Assembly: GCA_013400155.1 (NCBI GenBank)
Contig: VXBM01001001.1
Location: 154,569 to 218,568, forward strand
Origin: Helopsaltes ochotensis
Lineage: Eukaryota > Chordata > Aves > Passeriformes > Locustellidae
DNA: 64,000 nucleotides
Reading direction: 5' to 3'
How positions within the stretch are numbered: position 1 is the stretch's first letter; every line of letters begins with the position of its first letter. The translations under genes and the position numbers were made by a program. Below, piece after piece: positions 46,629 to 58,046 of this stretch. The notes beneath the pieces are model-generated. The model did not search any database and was not told the origin of the DNA. It saw only the letters and a list, made by a program, of their open reading frames with translations.

Positions 46629-49600
46629 TCAGGGAGCAGATCCAGGCATGGCTGCCACACCTTCCCACAGGGGAAAGCGCTGTCCTGACTCCAGCACAGC
46701 TTCCAGGGGAAATGCTGGAGGGTCCTGGGAGGTCTCAGTCACTTCCATCCTGATCTCCTCCCTGGTGATGGTGACCTCCAGTTTGTTGCCCAAGTAGGAG
46801 ACGCTGGAGACTTTCAGCTTGGTGATATTGTCGGGAAAGGCAGGATCGAAGAGCAGGCTGGACCTTGTGATCCTGGAAAGGCAGGAGCACCTCAGGGTGA
46901 GAACAGCAGGAGCCACAGAGGAGCCCGGCTCGGGGAGCAGCCACCTCTCCAGGCATCACCGCCTCGTGCACACCACAAGAGTCTGAAAGGGTCCTCGGGG
47001 CATCCAAGGATCTCTGGGCAAATCCCAAACACACTGATGGAGCACCCGGTAAGGAGCCATGATTCCACAGCCCACTCCAAGATATCCCAGTCCCATTCCA
47101 GTTCCACAGCTGGGGCCTGGGGTTTCCAGGGTTAGATTTCATATTAAAAAAAAAACCCCACAGCTCAATTCCCTGCTCTGGTTCAGAGCTTGGCTGCAGC
47201 AGCAGCTGTGCTGGTAGAACTTTGGGAATGCCCTGCTCCTCTCAGAGCAGGTGACCCTCAGACACCCACCCCAGCTCCCACTCCCGTGGGATGGAGGGCT
47301 GGAAGCTCAGCACAGCTGTCGGTGCTCCCTCCCCAGAAACAATGGAACAAACATCCCGACTTCTCCCTCCATCCCTGAGCCAAAGCCCAGCTGCCTGTGT
47401 GGGCGTTGGCTTTGGGCGAGGAAAAACAACGGCCCCTCTTGTCCTCGGCCCAAATCCTGGCACACGAGAGCTCCCCACCACCAGCTCCAGAATGCTGAGG
47501 GACTGGAGAGGGCTCCAGGGAGGCTTGGGGGGCCTGGGGAGCCCCAGTGCTGTGTAGGAGCCGTTCCTACGGCAGGAGAGGCGGGAGCATGGCTGCACCG
47601 GGTGCCTGGAGACCTCCCAGCTTGGCCAAAGCCGAGATTTCCAGCTGGGAATGCAGCAGCTCACACCCAGCTCCACCAAGGAACCAGTGGCTTTTCCAGC
47701 CGGGAATACGGCAGCTCACAGCCAGCTCTGCACCCCGAGGAATGGGGTGGGTTTTCCAGCAGCTCCGGCCACACGCATAGAATGAAAACATGTACTTAGG
47801 GCTGGAAGTTTTCACTGGGAATCAAAAGGCTCGATCCAGCCTCAATTAAGCCAGGAATAGGCTGAAGAGACGGCGGCTCCAGGGTGGAAACCACCAGAGC
47901 TCTGAAATTACATGAACAGCTCCAGGTTTTCCCAGGATATTTCAAAGCTGAGGCGATGCCTGCTCAGCACTTCACTCCGGGGAGGCTCCTGGGGCCACAT
48001 GTGAGCAGGGAGGCTGCAGGAGGTGTTTCCTCACCACATCCAAAGGAGACAGGATGATGTTGCTGCTGAACCAGGGAACAGGCTTAGGGAATGGCATTTT
48101 GCTTCCCAAATGTGAGCCACCTACCTGCTCCCAACTTTGCTCCAGCCAAACAGGGACATTTTAAGGGACAAGTGGTTGTCTGGGAGTTAAAAGTGACACA
48201 ACAGGTCTCACCTGAAACCCGTGAAGCCGAAGAGGATGACCTGCAGGAATCCACCCATTCCTGTCAAGAAGTTCACAGCTCCCGACCCATCCGAGTTCTC
48301 CACCCAGACCTGCTCCAACACGACAAAGAGATGATGCAGGAGTTGATTTGGGAACCGCTCCAGGCAGTTCTGTGGCTTTCAATCCCATTGTCACCTGCCT
48401 GGGAGCAGCAGGGATCTGCAGCCCTGCCATTCACCTTGAAAGGCTCCGTGATGTTGCTGAAGCACTTTTCCAGATGGCTCCAGGCTCTCTGCAGCTCCTT
48501 CAGCTCCAGCCATCCCACGGCAAACATGCTCTGCGGGAGAGGGAAAGGTGACAGCACGGTGGAGCAGCACCACCTCCACCACCCCTCCGATGCAGAGTGA
48601 ACATTTCCAGGGCACATCCCAGCTCTGCACTGTCCCCTGGATGGAGACACCCCCCCCGGGGAGAATCCCAAGCTGGGCTCTGCCCTCTCCTCACCCAGGT
48701 CATGGCTGGCCCGCCCGGGTCAGTGACGGGCTCGTACATCTCCAGGTCGTTCCTCCGGACCTCGGCACTCATGGGATGCATCAGTGGGAAGCCCAGCAGG
48801 ACCACATCTGCCTGTTTTACCGGCTCACCTGGGGACAGGGCTGGTCAGACACAGAGCACCTCCCAAATTTCCCAAGTTTTTGAGCCCACTGGTGAGAAAC
48901 AATCCAGTGAGGCAGGAAAACCACCCCAAACCCAGCTCGATGCACTGCAGCAACAGCAGGGACTCTTCTTTTGCCATACCAGTTGGAATTCTGATCCTTC
49001 CAGGATTAAAAGTGTGATCCATGGCTGCCTCCATGGGCTGCTGCCACTGCCTCCTTGCTCACCTGGGCTGTAGCCATCGTACTCAGGGTGATATTTCCTC
49101 TCCTCATCAAAGGGCACTTTGATTTTCCTGGCACGCTCCTCCCACTCCTCTGGCACGGGGAGCAGCAGGTCCCGAGCCATGTCAGTGGCAAAGTTTAAGC
49201 TGGAAAGGAGGAACAAGGTTTTATGTCAGGGATGGGTGACAGTGAGAGGAGAGAGGGGACAGAAGGAGCTGCAGGAAAAGCTCCTGTAGAAGAACATGGG
49301 GCAGAGATTGAGCCTGGGGTAAAGCTTCCATCACGGAGCCGGGAGCGCATTCCCCTGGCTGTGGATGTCTCCAGCTGGCTAACAGCACAGATACCCCATG
49401 GAATGCCAGGGGAGAAGCCCTGCTGTGAATGGAGATCCCCCTCATGTGGGCATTAAACAGGTTGGAGGAGCCAGGGGAGCCCCCACCCTTCCTCTGACTG
49501 CAGAGAGGGGGACAAGGAGAAGAGTGTAAGGAGAGGAAGGAAGGATCCCCTCAGGAGCCCCACTGCTCCCATCCCTGCAGAGTGCCAGATGGAAGAGCAG

Positions 49601-52600
49601 AGAGCCAGGCCATGCTTCCAGGTGCTCCCAGGAGGCATTCCAGACGTTACCTGCACCGCGCCACCGCATTGGTGTAAGCAGAGTTATCAACGTGGCTGTG
49701 GTACTCGTCTGGGGGCATGACACCTGGGGGGACAGGAGGGGACACTTTGCACCTCAGCACACCCAGGGGCTGCCATGGCTCTGGGCCCCTCCTCAGGGAC
49801 AGGGCTGGAGGAAGGGGACCCTCCTGCCCATCCAGATCCTGCTGGCAGGACCCCCCACAGTCCCGGTGGGATGAAGCAGGTTCTCCGGGTGGAGAACATG
49901 CACGGTGCTGGTGCTGAAGGAGGAATAACCCGGATTACAGATGTGGCTGCTGCATAGAGACACCTCATCCTGAGGGCATCTTGAAGGGGACCTTCAAGTC
50001 ATGGAATCCCAGAGTGGTTGGGGTTGCCTTAGAGCTCATCCAATTCCACACCCCTGCCATGGGCAGGGACAACTTCCACTAGACCAGGTGGCTCCAAACC
50101 TCTGCTCTCCACCCCAGTGCCACAGCAGAGGTACCTCTGATGTGGTAGAGCTGCTCCTCCTCACTCCACACCATCCTGCTGCACCAGTACTGAGCCACGG
50201 CTTCCACCAGCTCCCAGCCTCCATCCTCCTGGAACAGCTTCTGGTCCTGGGGGGAAAACAGGGGCATGAGGGAGACTGCACCAGACCCAAAGCCATCAGG
50301 AGCATGGAGAGGAGATCTGAGGAGATGGAGGGAACACGAGGAAAGACTGGCCTGGTTTGAGCCAACAGGATGCTGAGACGCCCACAGGAGCAAGGACAGA
50401 GAAGGCAGGGCTGCAGGAGGGAGCCTGCGGAGCAGAGAGAGCAGAGTTCCTCAGAGAAGGGACAGTGACAGTCTCCAGGTGTCCTGCCACCGGGCCATCA
50501 GGAGGAGCGCCCTCCCTTTACCTGCGTGGTGCAGTAATACTGCTCGAAGGCCACCAGGACATCCCCGCTGACATGGATTTCCTGGGCTCCGTAGATCTCC
50601 TCAGGACACACCTCCCGGCCCGTGGCTGCGCTCTCCCACGGGAACTTCGCGCCCTGCCAGGAGAAGGCATCCGTGAGCACATCGCCTTGTGCTGCACCCC
50701 CCTGAAACAGCCCGGGGTACCCCTGGGGACAGGCGCCGGTGCCACCCCGGCCCGGGATGCCCCCGGGGACAGGCGCCGGTGCCACCCCGGCCCGCTGTCC
50801 CTGTGTTGCCCGATCCGAAGAAAACACAAACAACCGAAGTCGTTTATGCGGTGCTTTATTGAGGGCCCTGGGAGCCTGGGACTAGCGTCCAAAGTCAGAG
50901 CCCCATCTCACAGAAATTTCACAGGGTTTTTATATGTTTCTTTACATGATTTCTTCATCGTTACAAAATCTTACTTAATTCTAACACCTGGTACTATTAT
51001 CTTCCTGACATTTAGGTTCCTGCCAAAAGGTACATTCCTTAGATAAGTGATGATCTCCTAGCTACATTGCTTACACTACAAATTTCACTATGATAGTTCA
51101 TCTGCAGGTTATACGCGGCCTACTAAGCCTTAGCATGACTACTACTAATGTCAACTATAAGGTTTTTCTACTAGCTAAATACAGTTTATTTAAATCAAAT
51201 GGCAACACCTGTCCCACCTCGTAGCCCTGCTCCTGCGCGTTGCTCCTGGCGCCCTCCAGCGTGCGGATCCGGTACTGCAGGATGGCGCGGGCGGCCTCGG
51301 GATACAGCAGCAGAATGTTCGGGAACATCCAGGTGTCCTGCGAGGCGGCGGGGCAGGATCGGCTCGGGGGGAAGCATCCAAATGCTCCCGCCGGCTCCAG
51401 CCTTCGTGTACACCCTCATCCCGATGGAGGGATGGAGTCTTGCCCATCCCTACTGAAGGAGAGCCTGCTCCACCCCAGCGGAAGGACGGAGCCTTCTCTA
51501 CCCCTACTGAAGGATAGTCCGCTCCATCCCGATGGAAGGATGGAGTCTCTTCCACCCCACTCACCTGGTCCCAGAAGACGTGTCCCCAGTAGTCCTCACC
51601 GCGGGTGCCGTTGGACAAGCCTCCGGGACTGATGCCGTGGAACGGCATCCCGGGGCTGTCCCGGGGCGGGACGGCGCTCAGCAGGTAGTAGAGGCAACCC
51701 TGGAGCGCCTGGCGCAGGGCCAGGGGCCCGTCCAGCTCCAGGGAGCAGCCGCGGCGCAGCGCGGCCCAGGCGCGGGCGTGGCAGCGGTGCAGGGAGCCCG
51801 CGGCCGCCAGCGCCAGCCCCGCGCTGTAGCTGCGCTTCGCCTCCTCCTCGCTGCCGGCCACGGCCGTCAGGAACTGCCAGCACCGCTCCCGCTCCTCCCC
51901 GCCCAGCGTCAGCCGCCGTGGGATGGGGGTCCACAGCATGTGCACAGCGGGACGGGGGCCGCCCTCCACCTCGGGAACCAGCGTCTGCCCGTGGATGTAG
52001 CTGGATGAGAGGGGAAGCATTGAGGAAGGTGTTGTTTCCCGATATCCCGTCCAACCCCGCCCTCAGGCAGTGGGAATCCATCGCAAAGGGTTTCTGGTCC
52101 CAGGAATCCAGTTCTAAAGGTCATCTCCTACAAATCCCGCATTTTCCCAAACCTCATTTCTTCAGAATCACACCTAGCCCGTCACCTTCACTGCTCTCAC
52201 ACATCAGTGTGAGGGATAATTCTGGAGCCGCAAGTAATAAAAACGTTTCTGTGCCTAATTTCAGGGGCTTTTTTTATACACCTACCAGGATGAAGCGGGT
52301 GTGCAGAAGCCTCCACACCCCTCACCATCCCAGCCCCATGCCCCTCACCCTTCCAACCCTGCTCCAGCCTTCCATCCGCAGTTTATTCCTCAGGGGAGAG
52401 CAGGGCACTGCGCCACAGCCCGCAGAGGGGGGCTCAGGGCAGGGACCCCCATCCCCCACACTCACTGTGCTCCCTGGAAGTCTGGCCCTGGGGTCAAGTC
52501 CAGGTCCTGGCTCTGTGGCACGAACAGGCTCTGGAGCTGGACGGTGATGGGATGTGTGGAGCCATCCAAGCGCCGGATGGTGATGCTGAAGGCCATCAGG

Positions 52601-53345
52601 TGCACCAGGGAGTGGTGGGCGTAGAGCTGGTGCGTGGCCGTGTAGCCAGGGGACTGAATCGTATGGCTGAAGGTCCCTGTAAGCACAGCCAGAGCCACCA
52701 GCCCTCGGAAACACTTGGATTCCCACCTCTGCCCTATCTACTGGCTCCTACTGGCCAAGGAATTGCTTTTGCTGGGTCCAGACAACACCACTGACAGCAA
52801 GCCTGGCCAAGCTGCTGAGGGATAGATGGTCTGTGCCATCAAACATTTTACCAGGCTCCGTGACTAAAGAGGGTCTGCCGAGCCTGGCCCCAGCAGGGAT
52901 AGAGCTACAGCTTGAAAATCACTTATTCCCACACAAAAGGGGAATTTTCCGCTTGTTCCAGAGGAACAGCACCCCGAGGCGAACGGACAATGAGGAGAAG
53001 GAAGACGTGACCGAGAGGAGAGGCAGCAAAAGCCGAGAGAATGGAGCCTCTGGCAGAGCCCCCGGGGAAGGCGCCGGCTCCCTGCTCACCTGTCCAGGTG
53101 TCGAGGGTGAAGCTCTGGGCCGGGCTGCGGGCGCCGGGCGCTGCCATGCGCAGCCCCAGCGGGCTGGGGACATCGGCGCGGTGCGTGTCCCCCGCGGCCC
53201 CGCTGTACACGCCGGCGGCGTGCAGGATGTCCCGGAACACGCGGGTGCCCAGGAAGGCGCTGGTCAGCGTGGGCAGCAGCCGCGGGTCCCCGGGCAGCGC
53301 CGTGGCCGTGAACACGCCGGGGTCGCCCTCGCCATCATCGGCCAT
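46629..53345 (-). CDS. PGGHG: Protein-glucosylgalactosylhydroxylysine glucosidase (PGGHG / ATHL1)
   Basis: GH65-family enzyme that removes glucose from the glucosyl-galactosyl-hydroxylysine units of collagen. Exons: 53345-53090, 52676-52466, 52000-51565, 51337-51218, 50653-50522, 50246-50135, 49723-49651, 49199-49063, 48828-48695, 48530-48435, 48309-48212, 46872-46629. All are in frame, giving 682 codons (human 737). The start reads MADDGEGDPGVF, aligning with the human amino terminus. The three carboxylates reported as essential in human (Asp301, Glu430, Glu574) correspond at a constant offset of one: Asp300 in FWDQDTW, Glu429 in MPPDEYHS and Glu573 in VWVENSDGSG. Other family blocks include GISPGGLSNG, YWGHVFWDQ and NFLTGMGGFLQ. 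The C-terminus is shorter than in human. A solo LTR lies in intron 4 and minisatellites in introns 3 and 11. There is no signal peptide, as in mammals. Confidence 0.95.
47638..47757. repeat. Tandem duplication in PGGHG intron 11
   Basis: Two imperfect copies of 55-59 bp, each with TTCCAGCYGGGAAT, GCAGCTCACA and CCAGCTC, plus the start of a third at 47752. Confidence 0.75.
49960..50105 (-). repeat. CR1 LINE 3' fragment
   Basis: The reverse complement reads GGTCTAGTGGAAGTTGTCCC...CATGGCAGGGGTGTGG...GATTCCATGACTT, the usual CR1 3' end. It lies in PGGHG intron 6. Confidence 0.75.
50725..50794. repeat. 40-bp-period duplication next to the LTR
   Basis: A 30-base block starting GGGGACAGGCGCCGGTGCCA occurs at 50725-50754 and 50765-50794 with no difference seen. 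It ends 5 bp before the target duplication of the solo LTR. Confidence 0.9.
50804..51207 (-). mobile_element. Solo retroviral LTR (404 bp) in PGGHG intron 4
   Basis: On the minus strand it opens TGTTGCCATTTG and ends CGGGCAACA, so the termini are TGTTGCC / GGCAACA inverted repeats with TG...CA ends. A 4-bp target duplication, CCTG, flanks it (50800-50803 and 51208-51211). In minus order it has U3 of about 270 bp, a TATA-like ATATAAAA (50935-50928), a poly(A) signal AATAAA (50860-50855) and a short U5. The anatomy is that of a complete single LTR with no coding region left. It is strikingly AT-rich against the GC-rich intron. It lies in the same transcriptional sense as PGGHG, 10 bp after the exon 4 boundary. 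The 4-bp duplication points to a class I (gammaretrovirus-like) family. Confidence 0.92.
51418..51562. repeat. 54-bp minisatellite at a splice donor
   Basis: About 2.7 copies of a 54-base unit (ATCCCGATGGAAGGATGGAG plus CCTACTGAAGGA and CCTGCTCC) fill PGGHG intron 3 next to exon 3. The last partial copy runs into the donor GTGAGTGGGG. Confidence 0.8.
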
Positions 53346-55545
53346 CGCCTACGGAGCCGCAGGGACGGGGCGAGGGCTGAGGGGACAAAGCGCTGCCCCA
53401 CTCCCCGTGACGCCCCCGCCTGCCACCAGCGGTCTCTGCCCCTTTTAGTGTCCCCTCTGGTCACCTCCAGAGGTTTTCCCCCATCCCAGCTTCCTCACAC
53501 CCCCGGGGTGCATCCCCTCTGCTTCTTCACCCCGTCTCCAGCTGTCCTGACAGCTCACGGGCTTCATCACTTCTCAGCCTCTTCCCTCTTCCTCTTTTGC
53601 TGCCGCGATGGGATCGCAGCAGTTTCTCCCAAAACACACAGCCACCTCCCCCATCTGGCCCCCTCTTCCTCCCAGCGCTGTTCCGTGATGCTTTGAAAAG
53701 CTCCTGATCCTTCACTGCACCCCTCTGTTCCCCCTCACTCTCGCATCTCCAGCTCAGCTTCCCGGGGCAGGACCTTTCTATTCCACTGATTTATAAATAA
53801 AACTACATTTACGTGCCATGTACAAACATATATACAATTATAGAGTAAAGATATGTACAGACACAGACACGCGTAAGCAGCCCGCGACAAAAGGCAGCCG
53901 CAGCTGGCTCCCGGCAATGCCGGGCACAGGAAAAACACGGGAATGACGAAAGGAGGCTCTGAGAGACTCCGGGAATCCAGCCAGGGTGACACAGGGGCAA
54001 GGAGGGTGCCCAGCCCCCAAATCCCTCCCTGGCAGCAGCCGGATGCAGGAAGGCTCAAGCTCAGCTCGGTTTCCTCACTGAGACTGTGAGGAAAATCCTG
54101 CCTTCGGGAAAGTGAAAAGATCCCGACCCAGCCCAAGCCCCAGGGTGCGGAAGGGAGGAGGTGGGTCTTGCCTTCTGTCCCGAGGCCGGGCTGAGCCTGT
54201 GCAGGCGGAGAGAGGCTGCTCCAGGGAAGGACGGAAGTTCACCAATGGAGAAAGAAGGAAGGAAATCGCTTTTTTCCCCCCGACTCCTTAAAAAGAGATA
54301 GTTGGAAAAATGATTCTGGGCACGGAGGTGTTTATCCAGCTGAGCTCGGTGCCCGCGGAGGGAGCGCGGCAGTCCCGGGGCTGCCCCGTGCCTGGGAAGG
54401 AGGAACTGAAAGAGGAAAACCAAGTCGGATGATTTATGATCCCAAAGCCGCTGGCAGAGAGCCGGGTTAGCAGCATATCCCACTGACCTCCGGTGTCCCC
54501 AGCCACACTCTGACCCTTCCCCTCGCCTGTTTCCAGGGAGGACAAAAATTCCACCTGGACTTTGGCTTCAGCATGCTTTTTCAAGCCCGTTCCAGCTGGT
54601 CCCATCCCGGTGGGTCAGGGATCCAGGGAAGGAGCTGCAGCCAGGTGCCACTGGCCACGGTGCTCACTGGGATTATTTTATTGCCCAATCCAGCACTTAC
54701 AGGATTGGCATAACACATCTGTGCTCCGCTGTAAATCCATGGAAAAGCCCCCATGGAGCCTGGCTGAGTCAGTCCTGCAGCTGCCAATGGCCCAGGGATG
54801 CCCTGGGGACACCCTGACAAAAGACATAGCCCGAGTAGTAACACTTGCTCCCAGCTCTACTCCTTTGGTATTCCAGGGTCTGATCCCAACTGTGCCCCAG
54901 CAGGATTCATTTCCTCTTTGCTTTGTTCCTCGCCACCAGCTGCTGATTCCAGCTCAGGCTGAGTCTGTGGCAAAGGCAGGAATATCCATCCCCTGGAGAG
55001 CAGCTGGGCATCCCTAGGGGTTCTGGGGCACAGGATTCCCCCTCCAGCAGCCACCGGCACACAGGGACGAGCAGTTCCTTCCCCAAGCTGATCCCAGTGG
55101 CACGCACTCCACTTCCTGCCCTTTATCAGAGGAATTTGGAAATGGCCCTTTCCAGAAAGCCCTCTCCCACGGAATGGTGTTTTGAGTGTTATAAAAGCCC
55201 ACAGAAGAGGAGGTCCAAGGAGAGAGGAGTTCTGCTCCAAGGGAAGAGTTTTGCTCTAAAGGAAAAGGCCCCTCCAACAGAGCATCTCAGTGTCCCCCTG
55301 TGCTGGCTGGGGACAGTTTTTGGTCTCAGAGTCCTGGGCAGTGCTGAGGGGAAAAAAAATCCCAGAAGAATTAAGGGAAGAAAAATTAAGCAGAGGGCGA
55401 ATTGGGAAAACCTGGCTGTGTCAGGCTGTTCCTCCCTGTGGCCCTGGAGCTGTGCCAAGGAGTGGCAGGGGGGTGGTGGCAGCAGTGACAGTGACAAGCT
55501 GGGCAGCTGCAGCACGAGGAGCAGCAGGATCGCCCAGACAGCGCC
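53346..55545. other. PGGHG / COX8B divergent promoter interval
   Basis: 2.2 kb between two head-to-head genes. No exon is recognised; in particular nothing resembles NLRP6, which lies between PGGHG and COX8B/PSMD13 in mammals. An AT-rich patch at 53785-53870 (TTTATAAATAAAAC, ATATATACAATTATAG) is unexplained. A TATA-like TATAAAA at 55190-55196 could serve COX8B. Confidence 0.55.
55190..55196 (+). promoter_or_regulatory. Possible COX8B TATA box
   Basis: TATAAAA in the context GTGTTATAAAAGCCC. It lies 350 bp before the COX8B ATG, which would imply a 5' UTR of about 320 bp. No closer TATA was seen. Confidence 0.35.
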
Positions 55546-56716
55546 ATGAGGGGTTTCCAGAGGGGCTCCCAGCTCCTGGCAGCTGCACTCCGGATCAGCA
55601 GGGTCCCCCAGGCACAGATCCGCTCCCTCCCCCCCGAGAACCCACTCTCCCCCGGCGTAAGTATTTGGGAGGGCTGAAAAAGTGGGAACAGCCCGGCTGG
55701 AGGGGCCCAAACCCTCTCTGTCAGGGTTTGGAAGGGGGTGGAAGCAAAAGGGGAGGGGGAGGAAAAGAAGGAATGTTCCCTCAGGCTCCAGTCCACACCC
55801 CCACGGTGTCCACGGCCTGCTCCCCACCTCTGGCTCCTGCTTCCGTTTGCTTTTGTCCTTTCAGGCCTTTTTTTAACCTTTGGGATTTGGGGGTCCCTTG
55901 CAGCCCAAGACAAGGGACAGCAGTGACACTGGTGGTCCCTCAGGGACAGACCCAGACCCTGCCCCCTGTCCTGGGACAGTCACCCAAGGGTGTCCCCATG
56001 GGCAAGGACAGGGGCTGCTGTCACCACAGAGCCCAAAGTCCCTCTGACACTCACCCTATAGGGACAGCCCCCCCCCCAAACCAGACCCTCCCAGCCTGGG
56101 TGAAACAAGCTGGGAAAAGGGAGCATTCCACCAAAATCCTGCCTGGTTCCCCCTCCACCCCTTTTTTGGGGGTTTTCCCTCTGCTGCCTTTCCAAGGTCT
56201 TCAGCAAAGGAGCTGCAGGAGCCTGGAGAGGCTTTTCCCAGGCAAATAAATCAAAGAAAGGTGCCAGTGTGGGTGGTTAATGCTGTCCTGGTTGCACTGG
56301 GGAAACGAGGGGCTGCTGCTGGCAGCAATTCCCACCCCAAAGTCATCTGAAAGTCAGGAACACTGCAGGCCCTGGCCACAGCCTCAAGGTCATGCACTGC
56401 TCCAGTGTACCAGAGAAACAACAAAGCCAGTGGGAACAGCTCTGCTCCCCAAACCTCCCTCCCCAGTCCCAGGGCGGGTCCAAAGCACTGGGAAGAGCAC
56501 AGGGAAGCGAGCTGGGTGTGTGGTGTTGGACAGCACCAGTGCAGCCATCCCGGCAGCCCTGTGTGCCACGGCCCTGGCGCAGCCATTCCGCTGATTCCCG
56601 CTCCTTGTCCCGCTCAGGAAGCAGCCATCGCCCTCACCATGATGTTCTCGTCCTTCCTGCTGCCCACAGCCTGGGTCCTGGGCAACATCCACAACTACAG
56701 GAGCAGGCCGGAGTGA
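55546..56716 (+). CDS. COX8B: Cytochrome c oxidase subunit 8 (COX8B/heart-type position)
   Basis: Nuclear-encoded single-helix subunit of complex IV in the inner mitochondrial membrane. Two exons, 55546-55656 and 56618-56716, give 69 codons, the family's usual length (69-70). The presequence MRGFQRGSQLLAAALRIS is basic and amphipathic. The mature part begins near AQIRSLPPEN, like IHSLPPEG of human COX8A. The transmembrane segment is AIALTMMFSSFLLPTAWVLG, and the end is IHNYRSRPE, matching the family's FLLPAGWILSHLE-Y pattern. Splice sites are GTAAGT and a clean CAG. The place between PGGHG and PSMD13 is that of mouse Cox8b, whose human counterpart is, to my knowledge, a pseudogene. The LPPE motif is COX8A-like, so the isoform label rests on position. 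Confidence 0.85.
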
Positions 56717-56812
56717 GGAGCGGCAGGAGCGGCCTGTGCCCTGCTGAGAGAATCCCAAGGGAAGAAGCCTTGGGACAGAGCCTTGCCTGGATGGAACCCC
56801 CCAAGCCTGCTC

Positions 56813-56818
56813 ATTAAA
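56813..56818 (+). promoter_or_regulatory. COX8B poly(A) signal
   Basis: ATTAAA 97 bp after the stop codon. Confidence 0.75.
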
Positions 56819-58040
56819 ATCCACCTTTGCATCCAACAACGGCTCACTGGGTTTGTTCCAGCCACGGGGGTGTCCGTAGGGAATGATCCGGATCTCTGCC
56901 CGCTGTCCTGATGGCAGCATTCCCTCAAGGGCTGGCAGCAGGTTCCAGTGGGAAGCCACAATCCCTCTGGAGCCTCTACCAGCTGCAGGGCTGTGTGCAA
57001 CCAGTCACCTCTCCCACCACAAGCAAGGAAGCCAATGCAAGGTTAATTCCTGGCAGGAAAACACTCAAAGGCTGAGAATGACATTAAAAGGGTGCTACAG
57101 GCTGGGGGCTGCACACCTGTCCACTCCCTTCCCTGCAAGAAGGGCCTCTCCACCCACCACATCCCAAATTACCTGTGCCAGCATGTGGAAAGTTTGGGTA
57201 GCGTGGGATACTTCCAGAGCCTCTAGAGCTGTCAGTTCCACAGATCTGACCCTCATTCCCAGAAGCAGCTCAGAGCTTCACAGCCAGGAGAGTGCCCCTA
57301 CAGCATGGAAGCTGTCAGAATGCTCCTGGGAGAAGCTGTTACTGCTTCCCACAGTGACATTTCAGGTTTCGGATGCTGATCTCAATGAGTCCAGCGAAGT
57401 TTCCTTTATTCCCTAAAGTGTAGTGACAGCAATGGGATGAGGATCTGACATGGCACTGGGAAGGAGACTGTGCTCCTTTAAGCCTTCTCCTGTCCTCAGC
57501 TATGACATAAAGGGAATATTTTCCTGATCAGAACACTTACTTCTTCCACGCACTCCCCTGAAATCAGTAAAAGTGGCACCAGGAATAAGCCTTGGAAGAC
57601 AGGATGCAGCAGGTATTGGGAAAGTCAAACCCAATGGCTGGGCAGGGAAGAAGCAGGCACTGGGCACTGAATAATGCCATCCAGGAGGGAATTTCAGCCA
57701 GAAGGGCCTGGAGAGCAGCAGGAGGAAGGTGAGCAGGTACACATTCCAGCAATTCCATTTTGTCCTGTTTTCCAAAGTTTGTCCCCCTTTTGTGAGGCAT
57801 CTCCGAACCAGTCTGGCATCAGCCACGTGCTCCCTTCTTTCTCTTTCTGGATTTACACCCTCAGTCAAGGCAGAAAAGTAAGAAAATTCCAGCAGTGCCA
57901 TTTGTTAATGATACCAAACTGGTGAGGAAAGCTCCTGAATCCCAGCAGTGGCAAGGCCTAACATTTTTAAAGGAATCATCAGCAGCTCAGCTGCCAGGGA
58001 TGGAGATGACACAGAATTCCCAAAAGGGAAGGCAGAGACG
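56819..58040. other. COX8B / PSMD13 convergent spacer
   Basis: About 1.2 kb between tail-to-tail genes. No gene is recognised. A second minus-strand AATAAA (57410-57405) is an alternative distal poly(A) signal for PSMD13. Confidence 0.55.
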
Positions 58041-58046
58041 TTTATT
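58041..58046 (-). promoter_or_regulatory. PSMD13 poly(A) signal
   Basis: TTTATT on the plus strand reads AATAAA, 575 bp after the PSMD13 stop codon. Confidence 0.6.
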
